Of a stretch of 64,000 nt of DNA, positions 9,551-18,824 are shown piece by piece. The notes under the pieces were generated by a model, which saw only the letters and a program-made list of their open reading frames with translations, ran no database searches and was not told the DNA's origin. Origin of the DNA: Sulfurimicrobium sp. (GTDB taxonomy: Bacteria; Pseudomonadota; Gammaproteobacteria; Burkholderiales; Sulfuricellaceae); NCBI GenBank assembly GCA_030652035.1, contig JAUSBJ010000001.1, positions 1-64,000 on the forward strand, read 5' to 3'. Every line of letters begins with the position of its first letter. Position 1 is the first letter of the stretch. A program made the position numbers and the translations under genes.

Positions 9551-9658
9551 AGTGAAAAGTGAAGCCGCCCGGGCTACGCCCTTGCTGTGAAAAGTGAAAG
9601 GTAAAAGCGGATTCAGTGGCGGTTTTCCACGTTTCACATTTCACACTTCACGTTTCAC
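9551..9658. repeat. Inverted repeat made of GTGAAAAGTGAA words
   Basis: AGTGAAAAGTGAA at 9551 and TGTGAAAAGTGAAAG at 9586 are mirrored by TTTCACATTTCACACTTCAC near 9632-9658. The structure fills the spacer between the sensor kinase and its likely partner regulator. It is similar in style, but not in sequence, to the repeats near 4.9, 7.4, 29.3 and 42.9 kb. Confidence 0.65.
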
Positions 9659-9673
9659 AAAACCATTTCAGGC

Positions 9674-12589
9674 TCATTCATGAGCTCCCAGTTCTTCTCT
9701 CAATCGAGCCAGGGTTTGGCTTGCGCTGTCGAAATCGAAAGTGGTCAATTGCTTGACCAGTTCATTGGCCAGCGGCTGCGCGTTGTCCGGCCCCAGCCGC
9801 TTGCGCAAGGCCAGCGCCGCGATTTCGGCATCGGGATCCATGTCCTGCAGCAGATTTGACAGCTGATTCATCATCACCTGCAATTCCTGCGGGTCGATGG
9901 CTTCCGCTGCGGTTTCAACCGGGCTGGCGATTTCCTGCTGCTCCAGCCAGGTCAGGCTGCTGATGACCAGCGCCAGAGCATTGTCGAGATTGTCGAGCAG
10001 ACGCCGATAGGTTGCCGTGGCCTGGTTTCTCAGTGCAGCATCCAGGGCGATCGCGGCGGTTTGCACCGCCTTGGCGCCAATGGCGCCGGATACGCCCTTG
10101 AGCGTGTGAGCAATGCGCTGTGCCAAAAAAACGTCTTTTGTTTGCAGGGCGCAAAGAATGGCTTCTGCATCGCCATGATGATCGCGCAGGAAGTTCATCA
10201 GAATCTTGTGCAGCAATGTGGCATCGCCGCCCGTGCGCTTGAGGCCCATCGGAATATCGATGCCCGGCAAATCGTCTGGCAAAACAGGGTTTGGCTGTGC
10301 GTGCACCTGTGCAGTGGTGGCAAGCGTGCGCGTCATGCCTTCCGGCAAATCGCGCTGACCCGGTGAAATCCAGGTCGTCAGCGCCGCGAATAACAGCTCC
10401 GGGTCGATCGGTTTGGCGATGTGGTCATTCATGCCCGCAAGCAGGCATTTTTCGCGGTCGCCGGTCATTGCGTTGGCGGTCATGGCTATGATGGGTAAGG
10501 CCGCGTGCCGCGGGTTATCCCGTATGACTCTGGTCGCTTCGAATCCGCCCATGACCGGCATGTGGATATCCATCAGCACAGCATCGAAATTTTCCCGTTC
10601 CAGCAGTTCGATTGCCTCCTGGCCGTTATGCGCGAGGGTTACCGCCAGCCCGGCCTGCAACAGCAGTTCCTGAGCCAGTTGGCGATTGATTTCATTGTCT
10701 TCGACCAGCAGCACATGCGCGTTCAGGATGTCATGCAGCAGCTTGATTCCCCAAGCATCGGCAGTATTTCCGCCGGGATCGCTGCTGGTGTGGAATACGC
10801 CCACAATCGAGTCCACCAGCATGGAGGGGGTGACGGGTTTGATCAGGAAACCGTCCAGGCCGATGTTCGACGCCTGCTCCATGACCATTTCCCGGCCATA
10901 CGCCGTGACCATGATCACGGTGGGTATTGCGGCCAGCCTGGGATGCGTTTTGATGAGCCTGGATGTTTCCAGGCCGTCCAGGCCGGGCATGTTCCAGTCC
11001 ATCAACACCAGTTGATAGGGGTCGTCCTCTGGGGCGCGCTCCAGCGCGGCTAGCGCGGCCTGACCAGAATCGACACAGGTCACCCGGCAGGAGAATGGAA
11101 TCAGCATTGCTTCGAGCACCTGGCGGGCGCTATCGACATCATCCACCACCAGCACCTTGAGCCGGTTCAGATCCGGCGGCAATCGATGGCGTTCGGGAAC
11201 GCTGCTTTCTTTGTTGCGACCGAACCGGGCATTGAAAATAAAGGTCGTACCCATGCCGGGTTCGCTGGTCAATCGAATCGCGCCCCCCATCAGTTCTACC
11301 AGATGCTTGCTGATAACCAGGCCCAGGCCAGTGCCGCCGTACTTGCGCGTAGTCGAGGTATCAGCCTGCGAGAAAGACTGGAACAGGCGGGAGCACTGTT
11401 CTGCTGTCATGCCGATACCGGTATCCTGAACCCGGAACTCCAGTTCAACCAGATCGTCGCTGATTTGCAGTGAGCTTACGTTGACCCGGACTACTCCGCG
11501 CTCGGTAAACTTGATGGCGTTGCCCACCAGATTGAGCAATATCTGTCCCAGACGCAAGGGGTCGCCCACCAGGCGGTGGGTCGCCTGATCCTCCGGCAGG
11601 TGGTACAAAAGCTCCAGGCCTTTTTCATGCGCCTTGGCCGCTGTGAATCCGGCCAGGTTGTCCAGCACGTTGTCGAGCTCGAACGGTGTGGCTTCCATCT
11701 TCAGCATCCCGGCTTCAATCTTGGAAAAGTCGAGAATGTCATTGATGACCCCAAGCAGGGACTGGCCGGCACGGTACACTTTCTCTACATAGTCGCGTTG
11801 GCGCGGTTGCAGATCGGTTGCCAGGCAAAGGCGCGACATGCCGATCACGGCGTTCATGGGGGTGCGAATCTCGTGGCTCATGTTGGCCAGAAAATCGCTC
11901 TTCGCCTGGGTGGCTGCATCGGCCTGCTCACGCGCCGCTTTCAGGTCAAGGTTTTGCTCCCGGACTTTTTCCATGGCGAGTTTGCGGTTGTGGTCGAAGG
12001 TCACGGAGATGGCGAACAGAATCATCACTAGGCCAACGAAGCAGATGGTGGTGAACAGGTCGGCAAATTCCAGATTGTAGGATTGAGGAAAGGTGTAGCC
12101 CAGCATCCCGGCCATGCCATACGCCAGGGCGATCGCGCAGCAGAGGATGAACCAGCCCAGCGTATCCCGGCCAAACCCCAATAGCAGCACGCCGGCTACC
12201 GGAATCAGGGTGAACCAGGGCGTAACCGGCGAATGCAGCCCCCCGGTAAAGAAACTGCAACCCAATATCGCCACCAGAGCGCTATTGGCCAGGTACAGAT
12301 TGGCGCTCAGCCGAAAGTTTCCAGTGGCGCGAAACAAGAACAGGATGGCGATGTGAAGGACAAAACATGCCAGCATCAGGTATGCCCCGATCACGAAACC
12401 GATCGCCAGGGAAGTCAGGACATACAATAGGGCGAAGGCCGAGGTAATCAGGCCTACATAGATCAGCAAGCTGTGAGCTAAAACCTGACGTTCGTCCAGT
12501 TCTGCGCGATTCGGATTAAACCAGGCGGCCAGCCGCCCCATCAGGTTTGGCGAAGTACTCGTGTGCGACACTACACTAACAGTGCCCAT
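9674..12589 (-). CDS. Hybrid sensor histidine kinase with two receivers and HPt
   Basis: This 971-residue membrane kinase has about six N-terminal membrane helices within residues 40-205. The dimerisation domain carries the phospho-acceptor His in [15 protein letters not shown], and the ATPase domain has N, G1 and G2 boxes ([27 protein letters not shown]). A first receiver ([10 protein letters not shown]) is followed by a second ([10 protein letters not shown]). A C-terminal HPt domain has its His in [11 protein letters not shown]. The complete His-Asp-Asp-His relay resembles BarA/GacS-type kinases. Upstream is a FAD oxidoreductase gene (21 bp away) and downstream a GGDEF response regulator. 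The signal is unknown. Confidence 0.93.
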   Translation of the reverse strand: MGTVSVVSHTSTSPNLMGRLAAWFNPNRAELDERQVLAHSLLIYVGLITSAFALLYVLTSLAIGFVIGAYLMLACFVLHIAILFLFRATGNFRLSANLYLANSALVAILGCSFFTGGLHSPVTPWFTLIPVAGVLLLGFGRDTLGWFILCCAIALAYGMAGMLGYTFPQSYNLEFADLFTTICFVGLVMILFAISVTFDHNRKLAMEKVREQNLDLKAAREQADAATQAKSDFLANMSHEIRTPMNAVIGMSRLCLATDLQPRQRDYVEKVYRAGQSLLGVINDILDFSKIEAGMLKMEATPFELDNVLDNLAGFTAAKAHEKGLELLYHLPEDQATHRLVGDPLRLGQILLNLVGNAIKFTERGVVRVNVSSLQISDDLVELEFRVQDTGIGMTAEQCSRLFQSFSQADTSTTRKYGGTGLGLVISKHLVELMGGAIRLTSEPGMGTTFIFNARFGRNKESSVPERHRLPPDLNRLKVLVVDDVDSARQVLEAMLIPFSCRVTCVDSGQAALAALERAPEDDPYQLVLMDWNMPGLDGLETSRLIKTHPRLAAIPTVIMVTAYGREMVMEQASNIGLDGFLIKPVTPSMLVDSIVGVFHTSSDPGGNTADAWGIKLLHDILNAHVLLVEDNEINRQLAQELLLQAGLAVTLAHNGQEAIELLERENFDAVLMDIHMPVMGGFEATRVIRDNPRHAALPIIAMTANAMTGDREKCLLAGMNDHIAKPIDPELLFAALTTWISPGQRDLPEGMTRTLATTAQVHAQPNPVLPDDLPGIDIPMGLKRTGGDATLLHKILMNFLRDHHGDAEAILCALQTKDVFLAQRIAHTLKGVSGAIGAKAVQTAAIALDAALRNQATATYRRLLDNLDNALALVISSLTWLEQQEIASPVETAAEAIDPQELQVMMNQLSNLLQDMDPDAEIAALALRKRLGPDNAQPLANELVKQLTTFDFDSASQTLARLREELGAHE

Positions 12590-12610
12590 GGCGGTTCCTC
12601 ATGGCGTGTT

Positions 12611-13975
12611 TCATGCAAAATCGAAGCCGGAATTACGCTCGGGGTTTTGTGCTTTGTCGCCCCCGAAATGGAGCCAGTGGCGCACTTCTTCGACGACGGA
12701 TTCACCAACATAAGCCGCCGCTTCTTCCACCAGAAGTAGGTAATCATCCGGCTGCAGGATGCCAAACAATTCTTTCAGGTGGAATTCCTTGAGCAAAGTC
12801 GCCAGCACCGTATGAACCTCGGCAGGGGTGATGTCCAGCGTGAAGACTTTCTCGCAATAGATCGGGTCAATGTGGTTGGGGCTGGTTGCATTGAACAGAT
12901 TGATGAATCGATCCAGCATCGGCGCGGATGCATTGGACAAAAAGTGCGTCATCAGGGCGTTGAGAACGATTTCACCCCGCTCCCGGAAGCGGAAGTGGGG
13001 GATGGCGGCCAGTTCCGCCCGGCCAAGCCGGTCGGCGGATAGCGCCTGCTCCAGCCTGGCCGTGAAATCCCGGTAGTTGTTGAGAATGAAGGACATGCCC
13101 CAGCCGCAGGGTGTCGTCCAGCATGCGGCGTCACCGGCAAAAATCACCCGTTCACGCGCCAGTTCCTGCGATACGCTGGCCGAAGGATACCAGCCGTACT
13201 TGATCTCCTTGACCGCCATGCCGTGGAAGGCGGAAGTCGAGGCCTCTTCCCGAATGATGCGGTTGTAGACCGGTTCCATGAACTCGCGCGTCATGACTTC
13301 CCGGCGCAAGTAAAGAATGAGCGAAAATGAAGTGCGCTCGTCCAGGATCTCGTATTCGAACAGCGGACGTCCCTGTTGCAGGGAGGTGTCGGCGCTCGGC
13401 GTGGTGTCGGCAAATGTCTGCCACAACATGTAGTCGCCCACCTGCATTCCGTCCAGGCCGTTGGGATGGTCGCCAATGGTGCCGTACACCGACCACCAGT
13501 AATAGCTTGCGCGGCTGATGCCGTACTGCTTGGCGATCATGGAGTTGTAACCGGTGCAGTCGATCAGCAGGCGTGCCGCGAATTTGCCTCGCGCGGTATC
13601 GACAAGCACCCCGTCCGCATCGACCTGGTGTGAACGGTATTCGCACTGATCCAGCACTTCGGAGCCGTTGGCGCGTATGGTCTCGACCCAGTGCGGCAGC
13701 AGGCGTTTCTCGTCAACGTAGGGATAGCGTGGAAATTGCCGGGCATTCCACTGTGCCTTGCCGCCCGAATACGTGTTGGCAAGAAAGCGTGTCACGCCGC
13801 CATAGGTGTAGGGTCGAACAGAATCGTCCACCACGTTGAGCGGTACAAACCAACTGCGGTTGGTGTTGCCTGCGATCCCTTTTTCAACCACCAGCACGCG
13901 CCGCGTACGGGATAGTTCAGAAGCGATGGCCAAGCCTGCTGGGCCGCCACCGATGATGATTGCATCATATTGCAT
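12611..13975 (-). CDS. FAD-dependent oxidoreductase, halogenase/lycopene-cyclase-like
   Basis: This 454-residue flavoprotein has an N-terminal dinucleotide-binding motif, AIIIGGGPAGLAIASEL, and a VVEKG acidic end. A second FAD contact, VIFAGDAACWTTPCGWG, lies near residue 275. This layout matches the large family containing tryptophan halogenases, geranylgeranyl reductases and lycopene cyclases. No WxWxIP halogenase motif was seen, so halogenation is not supported. The 21-bp gap to the downstream sensor kinase suggests cotranscription, but the substrate and the link to signalling are unknown. Confidence 0.75.
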   Translation of the reverse strand: MQYDAIIIGGGPAGLAIASELSRTRRVLVVEKGIAGNTNRSWFVPLNVVDDSVRPYTYGGVTRFLANTYSGGKAQWNARQFPRYPYVDEKRLLPHWVETIRANGSEVLDQCEYRSHQVDADGVLVDTARGKFAARLLIDCTGYNSMIAKQYGISRASYYWWSVYGTIGDHPNGLDGMQVGDYMLWQTFADTTPSADTSLQQGRPLFEYEILDERTSFSLILYLRREVMTREFMEPVYNRIIREEASTSAFHGMAVKEIKYGWYPSASVSQELARERVIFAGDAACWTTPCGWGMSFILNNYRDFTARLEQALSADRLGRAELAAIPHFRFRERGEIVLNALMTHFLSNASAPMLDRFINLFNATSPNHIDPIYCEKVFTLDITPAEVHTVLATLLKEFHLKELFGILQPDDYLLLVEEAAAYVGESVVEEVRHWLHFGGDKAQNPERNSGFDFA

Positions 13976-14160
13976 ACGGGTTTCTCGCTGGTGCGTTATG
14001 AGTCTGCGCGACAGTATGCCATAGAGTGCCGAGAACGGAACAGACGGACAAAGTCTTCCGGAAATGCCTGCTTTGCCTGTTTTCTCGGTCGCCAGATCGG
14101 AGACGAAGGCGCTCTACCGGGAAGGTGGTACGGCGATGTGCATGACAGGGGGGGAGTGCA

Positions 14161-14340
14161 ATGGGAATTCCGAAGATGCAAGGCCAAGCAAATGGGAAGA
14201 CTATGGATGAAGCGGGAAGAGCCAATGAACACGCGGGGTTTGAGCGATTGGCGGACACGAAGGAAGCGAGCGACGGCAGCCAACAGCGCTTTTTAAAAAT
14301 GCGCAAAAATGGACGGATTCAACACAAAAGCAGAACATAA
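14161..14340 (+). CDS. Possible small protein, 59 residues
   Basis: An ATG with a G-rich ribosome binding site (AGGGGGGGAGTGCA) opens a 59-codon frame (MGIPKMQGQANGKTMDEAGR...). It is hydrophilic, with a basic tail, and resembles no family I recognise. A strong terminator lies 56 bp downstream on the same strand, so the stretch may be a transcribed unit: a small protein or a small RNA. The codons alone do not prove coding. Confidence 0.3.
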   Translation: MGIPKMQGQANGKTMDEAGRANEHAGFERLADTKEASDGSQQRFLKMRKNGRIQHKSRT

Positions 14341-14395
14341 ACACGGAATTTTTAAACAGGACTGAACTGGAATGGTCAGGCGGTTCAAAATCAGG

Positions 14396-14444
14396 AACGC
14401 GGCGGCGGCTTTGGGATGAAAGCCGAGCGCCGCGTTTCTTTTTG
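14396..14444 (+). terminator. Strong intrinsic terminator
   Basis: A two-part stem (AACGCGGCG pairing with CGCCGCGTT, inner GGCTTT with AAAGCC) closes a GGGATG loop and is followed by TCTTTTTG. The T-run lies on the plus strand, so it ends rightward transcription coming from the 14.1-14.3 kb region. Confidence 0.8.
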
Positions 14445-14587
14445 TGGGGCTGGAAACCTTTATGTGCCGTGGTTTAACGGTCTTATGGCTGGCTGTGCCA
14501 AATATCGCACAAATCCCGTGCCGGGTAAAAGTGAATCGAAAGCAGGCGTTTGATGAGAGACGAAATTGGGCGTATTTTTCCGGTTTG

Positions 14588-14724
14588 GGTTGCGCAAACC
14601 AATAGCATTCTGCGCAACCTGATGTGTTTTTCTGTTTTTTAGGTTGCGCACTAGCGAAAGCCGCGCCGTTGTTGATGATTAGCAGTTTGCGCGTTACGCG
14701 TATGCGCGTTTTTTCGCGCAACCT
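14588..14724. repeat. Four GGTTGCGCA-type repeats at the left end of the Mu-like element
   Basis: Copies at 14588-14600 (GGGTTGCGCAAAC), 14611-14620 (TGCGCAACCT), 14641-14650 (AGGTTGCGCA) and 14716-14724 lie in both orientations just outside the repressor gene. A further TGCGCAACGG is at 22130-22139 near the right end. Their arrangement resembles transposase-binding end sites; repressor operators are the alternative. Confidence 0.6.
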
Positions 14725-14747
14725 TGCGGCAATGAAACTGACAGCAA

Positions 14748-15161
14748 CTATTTGCTATCAGTTAGGCCAGTGACTAATTTTATAATATTTATATTTACCT
14801 TGCCGCTGTCCTTACCGCTGCGATAGAGAGTTGAAACTACCTCTGCTTTTTTCGAAGGAGACAGCTTTTTGTTCAACTGCGCTAAAGAATTTTCCATCTC
14901 TTCAACGATGAAATAAATCAAGTCTGATTCACGTTGCAGCACTTCCTCTGAACTGTACCACTTGTTTTTTTCACCTGTCACGATGTACTCAATATCAGCG
15001 GCTAGACTCTCAATAGCAGCAAGATAATTAGCATCTGGCACGCCTTCGCCTTTCTCATATTTTGCTTGAGTGTTTCTGTGTACACCGGCTTCTCGTGCAA
15101 ACACCTCCTGAGAATGTCCCAGCCTTTCCCGCTCCTCTTTTAATCTTTCCCCTATGCTCAT
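14748..15161 (-). CDS. Phage repressor, Cro/CI-type HTH
   Basis: This 137-residue regulator has an N-terminal XRE helix-turn-helix (LGHSQEVFAREAGVHRNTQAKYEKGEG) at about 13-40, followed by a helical C-terminal half probably used for dimerisation. No peptidase-like LexA domain is present. It is transcribed leftwards, divergent from the Ner-like gene across a 77-bp control region, as the c repressor is in Mu-like phages. A GGAG lies upstream of the ATG. It probably maintains the lysogenic or quiescent state. Confidence 0.88.
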   Translation of the reverse strand: MSIGERLKEERERLGHSQEVFAREAGVHRNTQAKYEKGEGVPDANYLAAIESLAADIEYIVTGEKNKWYSSEEVLQRESDLIYFIVEEMENSLAQLNKKLSPSKKAEVVSTLYRSGKDSGKVNINIIKLVTGLTDSK

Positions 15162-15175
15162 TGCACACTCCAGTG

Positions 15176-15203
15176 TTGACTAGCAACGAAAACGGTGCAT
15201 AAT
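15176..15203 (+). promoter_or_regulatory. Probable early promoter of the Mu-like element
   Basis: TTGACT at 15176-15181 and CATAAT at 15198-15203 are 16 bp apart and point toward the Ner-like gene. The divergent repressor starts at 15161, so the same 77-bp interval must hold the operators. GTGCATAATGCAC around it is a perfect 13-base palindrome and a good operator candidate. Confidence 0.6.
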
Positions 15204-15238
15204 GCACATATATCGTTATTTATGTATTAGGAGCTGAC

Positions 15239-15445
15239 ATGAAAGCACAGAAAACAAGAACGTTGCAAGAAGTCCGTGATGAATTCTTGCGTAAGGGCAT
15301 GAGCATGTCTAGCTGGGCAAATAAACATGGTTTTGAAGTTGCAACAGTTAGCCAAGTCATGACGGGTAGAAATGCTGCAACGCGGGGCGTAGGCCACAAA
15401 ATAGCCGTGCTCCTGGGCATCAAAGACGGCGAAATAGTCGAGTAA
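15239..15445 (+). CDS. Ner/Cro-like DNA-binding protein (BcepMu gp16-like)
   Basis: This 68-residue basic helix-turn-helix protein (SSWANKHGFEVATVSQVMTGRNAATRGVGHKIAVLLGI) has the pattern of phage-associated BcepMu gp16-family proteins and plays the position of Ner in Mu. AGGAG lies 5 bases before the ATG. It is the first gene of the rightward early operon and probably represses the repressor promoter and tunes transposase expression. Confidence 0.8.
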   Translation: MKAQKTRTLQEVRDEFLRKGMSMSSWANKHGFEVATVSQVMTGRNAATRGVGHKIAVLLGIKDGEIVE

Positions 15446-15458
15446 TGAGGGGAACTGC

Positions 15459-15683
15459 ATGAGCATTTTAATGGGCTACCGCATCCCTGGATCGAACCGG
15501 GGCCAAGCCTTCACCCTGCCAGACGATTGTTATGGTTTGGTGGGCGAAGATGACGCCGACAGTATCGCCGCCAATGCGCGCCGGGCCGAAGGGGCAGAGC
15601 CAACATGGCAAAGCATCCGGGGCGCTCTTATTCGCCTGGCACGCACGCGGCGCGGATGCAACCGGCAAGGGGCCGCGTCATGA
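15459..15683 (+). CDS. Small phage protein upstream of the transposase
   Basis: No family was recognised for this 74-residue protein. GAGGGG precedes the ATG by 8 bases, and its TGA overlaps the transposase ATG (ATGA), indicating translational coupling. Position in the early operon suggests a regulatory or accessory role. Confidence 0.65.
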   Translation: MSILMGYRIPGSNRGQAFTLPDDCYGLVGEDDADSIAANARRAEGAEPTWQSIRGALIRLARTRRGCNRQGAAS

Positions 15684-17686
15684 CGGTCAGACATCGTAAA
15701 GGCACAAACCCAGAACTCACCAGCGATGAGGCGGCGGATTTGTTGGGGATTTCAGGTCAAGCCGTGCGAGCTAGCTGTGCCGAATTCCGCTACCCCTCCG
15801 CCCACAAAGACCCCTCCGGCGCATGGCGCATCCCCCTATCCAGTCTGCCAGCCCTCGCCCAAGCCAAATACTGGGCACAAGGCATGAACATAGCGCCGGG
15901 CGGCTGGCTGGAAGAAGACCGGCGCGAACTCTCAGAAGATGCAGCAGAAAAGCTGTGGGAGTTCTTCGAAGGGGCCACGCGCAAGCGCAAGGAGCAGGCA
16001 TACCGGGACACCGAAGCCTGCCACTTGTGGCTGGTCATGAAAGGCCGGGGCGACCATTACCAGATGGCGCTAGACGAAATCAAGAAAGAATTCGGCCTCC
16101 CAAAATCCACCGTGTACGACAAGATAAACCGCATCAAGGGCTATGACCCGCAACACTGGCCCGCGCTGCTGGTGGGGCAATGGAGGGGAGAAAACGCCCG
16201 TCAAGCGGAATGGCATGCGGAAGCCTGGAAATCCTTTCTCCGGGAAGCGCTGGCACCGAACCGCCCGATTAAAACAGCGTGGAAACGCACCCAGCGCCTG
16301 GCGGCCCAAAACGGATGGGGCGCAATACCCAGCTACGACACGGCCAAGAACGATTACTTGAAGATCGACAACGACGTGCGGACGCTCTTCAAGGAAGGGG
16401 AAACCGCGCTCAAGGTCAAATCGCCAACGGCCATACGGGAGTATGACATGGCCGTGCATGACACATGGTCACTGGACGGGCGGCGCAAGGATTTGTTTGT
16501 GTATGACCACAAAGGCAAGTATGGCAAAAAACGTACTGTCTTCCGGCTCTATATCGTCGCCATTGAGGAATTGCGCAGCCGGTACCTTGTAGGCTACGCC
16601 CTGGGCGGATCACTCAATGCCGACTTGGTGCGGGCGGCTTTCCTTGACGCCCTCAAGACTACCGGGCGGATTATCCCTCGCGAGATACAAATGGATAACG
16701 GCATGGAGAACGCCGCCAAGGAAATATCAGGCGGCGCGCCTTGGCGGCGGCGCGGCAAGGTGCTGGCTGATGAAATTCCCGGACTCTTTCCGATGAATAA
16801 TATTGCCGTGACATGGCCGGGCGTAGCACACGGTCAAACCAAGCCTGTTGAAAGGCTGTTCGGGACGCTGTCGCAAATGGCGGAAACCCGGCCCGAGTTT
16901 CGCGGCGCGTATTGCGGCAGCTCGCCCGAGATGAGGCCGGAAGAATGTGACATTTCAAAAGCCGTTCCCGTGGAACTGGTAGAGAAAATCCTTGCCGAAG
17001 AAATCGCCGCTTACCACCGCACCCCGCACCGTGGGAACGGCATGGATAGCAAAAGCCCGATGCAAGTCTACGTTGAGCAAATGAACAAGCCCGGCGTGGT
17101 ATGCCGCAAGATCACCCCGGCAGAACTCAGGTTATGCGCCTATTCCGCCACCACCATCACCATTCGCAAGGATGCCACCTTCACCATTATGGGCGCGGCG
17201 TACTGGAGCGAAGGCACTGCAAAGCTGGCACAGGGCAAGGGATATTACGCCCGTTATAACCCCCACAACCTGAGCGACACCGTGTATGTCTACCACAAGG
17301 AAAAACTGTTGTGCGAGGCCAGGAAAAAAGAATTGACCAGCTTCAACGACAAGGCGGCAGGCAAGGCAATCATGAAGGCGCGGGCCACCTATACCAAGGC
17401 AGTCAAAGCACAAGCCAAGGCGCTGCAAGAGCTGACCGGCAGCGATAGCCGCGAATACCTCAACGCCCTTGCGGCCAAAATATCGCCGGAAATCGTGGAC
17501 AAGGAAACGGGGGAAGTCTTGCCTGGCGCGAAGGTGCTGGAAATCACGCGGGGCAATGTTGACACGTTGCCGGACGGGACATCCGCGAAAGAATTGGAGC
17601 TTGAGAAAATCAAGCGCCTAGCAGAAAAGTATGAGCAAACCGTTGCCGCCGCAAGCAAAAAAGCCAAAGCGAACGGCGGCAAGTAG
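15680..17686 (+). CDS. MuA-like DDE transposase
   Basis: This 668-residue transposase of the Mu/BcepMu TnpA type has an N-terminal helix-turn-helix (TSDEAADLLGISGQAVRASC) for end binding. The RNase H-fold core has likely catalytic residues D266 (WSLDGRR), D339 (QMDNGMEN) and E391 (KPVERLFG), close in spacing to Mu D269/D336/E392. The C-terminal third is rich in Lys and Ala, as in the Mu domain that contacts MuB. The start at 15680 overlaps the upstream stop and has AAGGGG before it; an earlier in-frame codon at 15605 would overlap that gene heavily. The frame is intact. Confidence 0.93.
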   Translation: MTVRHRKGTNPELTSDEAADLLGISGQAVRASCAEFRYPSAHKDPSGAWRIPLSSLPALAQAKYWAQGMNIAPGGWLEEDRRELSEDAAEKLWEFFEGATRKRKEQAYRDTEACHLWLVMKGRGDHYQMALDEIKKEFGLPKSTVYDKINRIKGYDPQHWPALLVGQWRGENARQAEWHAEAWKSFLREALAPNRPIKTAWKRTQRLAAQNGWGAIPSYDTAKNDYLKIDNDVRTLFKEGETALKVKSPTAIREYDMAVHDTWSLDGRRKDLFVYDHKGKYGKKRTVFRLYIVAIEELRSRYLVGYALGGSLNADLVRAAFLDALKTTGRIIPREIQMDNGMENAAKEISGGAPWRRRGKVLADEIPGLFPMNNIAVTWPGVAHGQTKPVERLFGTLSQMAETRPEFRGAYCGSSPEMRPEECDISKAVPVELVEKILAEEIAAYHRTPHRGNGMDSKSPMQVYVEQMNKPGVVCRKITPAELRLCAYSATTITIRKDATFTIMGAAYWSEGTAKLAQGKGYYARYNPHNLSDTVYVYHKEKLLCEARKKELTSFNDKAAGKAIMKARATYTKAVKAQAKALQELTGSDSREYLNALAAKISPEIVDKETGEVLPGAKVLEITRGNVDTLPDGTSAKELELEKIKRLAEKYEQTVAAASKKAKANGGK

Positions 17687-17768
17687 CAGGGCAGGGCTTG
17701 GGGCGCTGGAACGCTCCAGGCACAACGAAACGGCGGCAAAACCGCCACAACTAGGGAGGTAAATGATA

Positions 17769-18824
17769 ATGAACCTTGAGGCTGTAAGCAATAGCGCCGA
17801 AGCGGGAAATTCCGAGCCGGACTATTATGACAAATTATTGATTGAGCAAATGCAGCCAAAGCCAGAAATCACAACCGCCATGCGGGATGGCGAATTGCGG
17901 GCGCGTGTGGCGGATCTGATCGATGCGGGTATTGAGCGGCGAACCATAGCGATTAACGCTCACCTTCACAGTGCCGAGTTTAAGCGTTGGGAGGAAGGCA
18001 AAGATGAGCCGGGCGCAGCAATGGCGTTATCTCTGTGGTTCGAGGTGCTGGACACCGAAGCACGCGAGGCGGCGGGGGATTTTGTGGAAACCCCGACAGC
18101 AAAGCGCATCTTGAGGGCGCTCGAACAGGCGCGGCAAGATAAGGACGGCAAGGGGCGACGCGGCATTTGCCTGGCCTATGGAGCGTCCAGTGCAGGAAAG
18201 ACCGTGACCGCCGAATATTACGAATCAACAGAGAATTTGAATCGTAAATTCGGCAGCTACCCCGTGGTTTATGTGCGGGCGGGCGATGCCAAATCAAAAA
18301 ACCTTATCGGCCTTCTGAGTTCGATTGTAGATGCCCTGGTGGAGAAAGGCATTTACCGCAATCATGATCAGAAACCCATGGATACGGTATTGCAGCATGT
18401 GCCTGACGGCGGCTTGCTGATCTTCGATGAAGCCCATTTATTGCCTATACGCCGCTTGGATGAACTCAGGATTTTTCCAGACAAATACAAGATTGCCATT
18501 GCCTTCATGGGAAACATGGCGGGCTATATGAAGCTCGAAGCGTCGAAGGTCGGGCAGATTGCACGCCGGGTGGGCGGTGCGCGTATCGTTATCGATTTGC
18601 CCGCTGAAGGCGATGTTGACGCGCTACTGGAAGCGCATGGCATCGGCGGACACAAGGTGCGAGATATGGCCCTCAAGATCGGCATACAGGATGGCGGGCT
18701 GGGGATGCTTTGCGACGCCATGCGCACAGCGAAAATATACACCAAGGCCAGCGGCAAGCCGATTGATGAAGACCTGTTCAAGGCAGCGGCATTCAGTGTC
18801 GGGGCATGGGGGGAAGGGCAATGA
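17769..18824 (+). CDS. MuB-like target-selection ATPase
   Basis: This 351-residue AAA+ ATPase has an N-terminal DNA-binding half (HTH-like, residues about 35-75), Walker A GASSAGKT at 138-145 and Walker B LLIFDEAH near 218. In Mu the B protein coats target DNA and activates MuA. GGGAGGT ends 8 bases before the ATG at 17769, which favours this start over the ATG at 17763. It follows the transposase after an 82-bp spacer and overlaps the next gene by ATGA. Confidence 0.92.
   Translation: MNLEAVSNSAEAGNSEPDYYDKLLIEQMQPKPEITTAMRDGELRARVADLIDAGIERRTIAINAHLHSAEFKRWEEGKDEPGAAMALSLWFEVLDTEAREAAGDFVETPTAKRILRALEQARQDKDGKGRRGICLAYGASSAGKTVTAEYYESTENLNRKFGSYPVVYVRAGDAKSKNLIGLLSSIVDALVEKGIYRNHDQKPMDTVLQHVPDGGLLIFDEAHLLPIRRLDELRIFPDKYKIAIAFMGNMAGYMKLEASKVGQIARRVGGARIVIDLPAEGDVDALLEAHGIGGHKVRDMALKIGIQDGGLGMLCDAMRTAKIYTKASGKPIDEDLFKAAAFSVGAWGEGQ

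Noticed and set aside
12611..13975. Tryptophan halogenase
   Set aside because: The FAD-binding layout is similar, but the WxWxIP motif expected of flavin halogenases was not seen.
13970..14296. Plus-strand frame of 108 codons overlapping the oxidoreductase start
   Set aside because: Composition is not protein-like and the frame has no ribosome binding site; the shorter 14161 frame is better supported.
14293..14721. Minus-strand frame of 142 codons at the left end of the Mu-like element
   Set aside because: It runs through the terminator hairpin and the GGTTGCGCA repeats and has no plausible start site or family.
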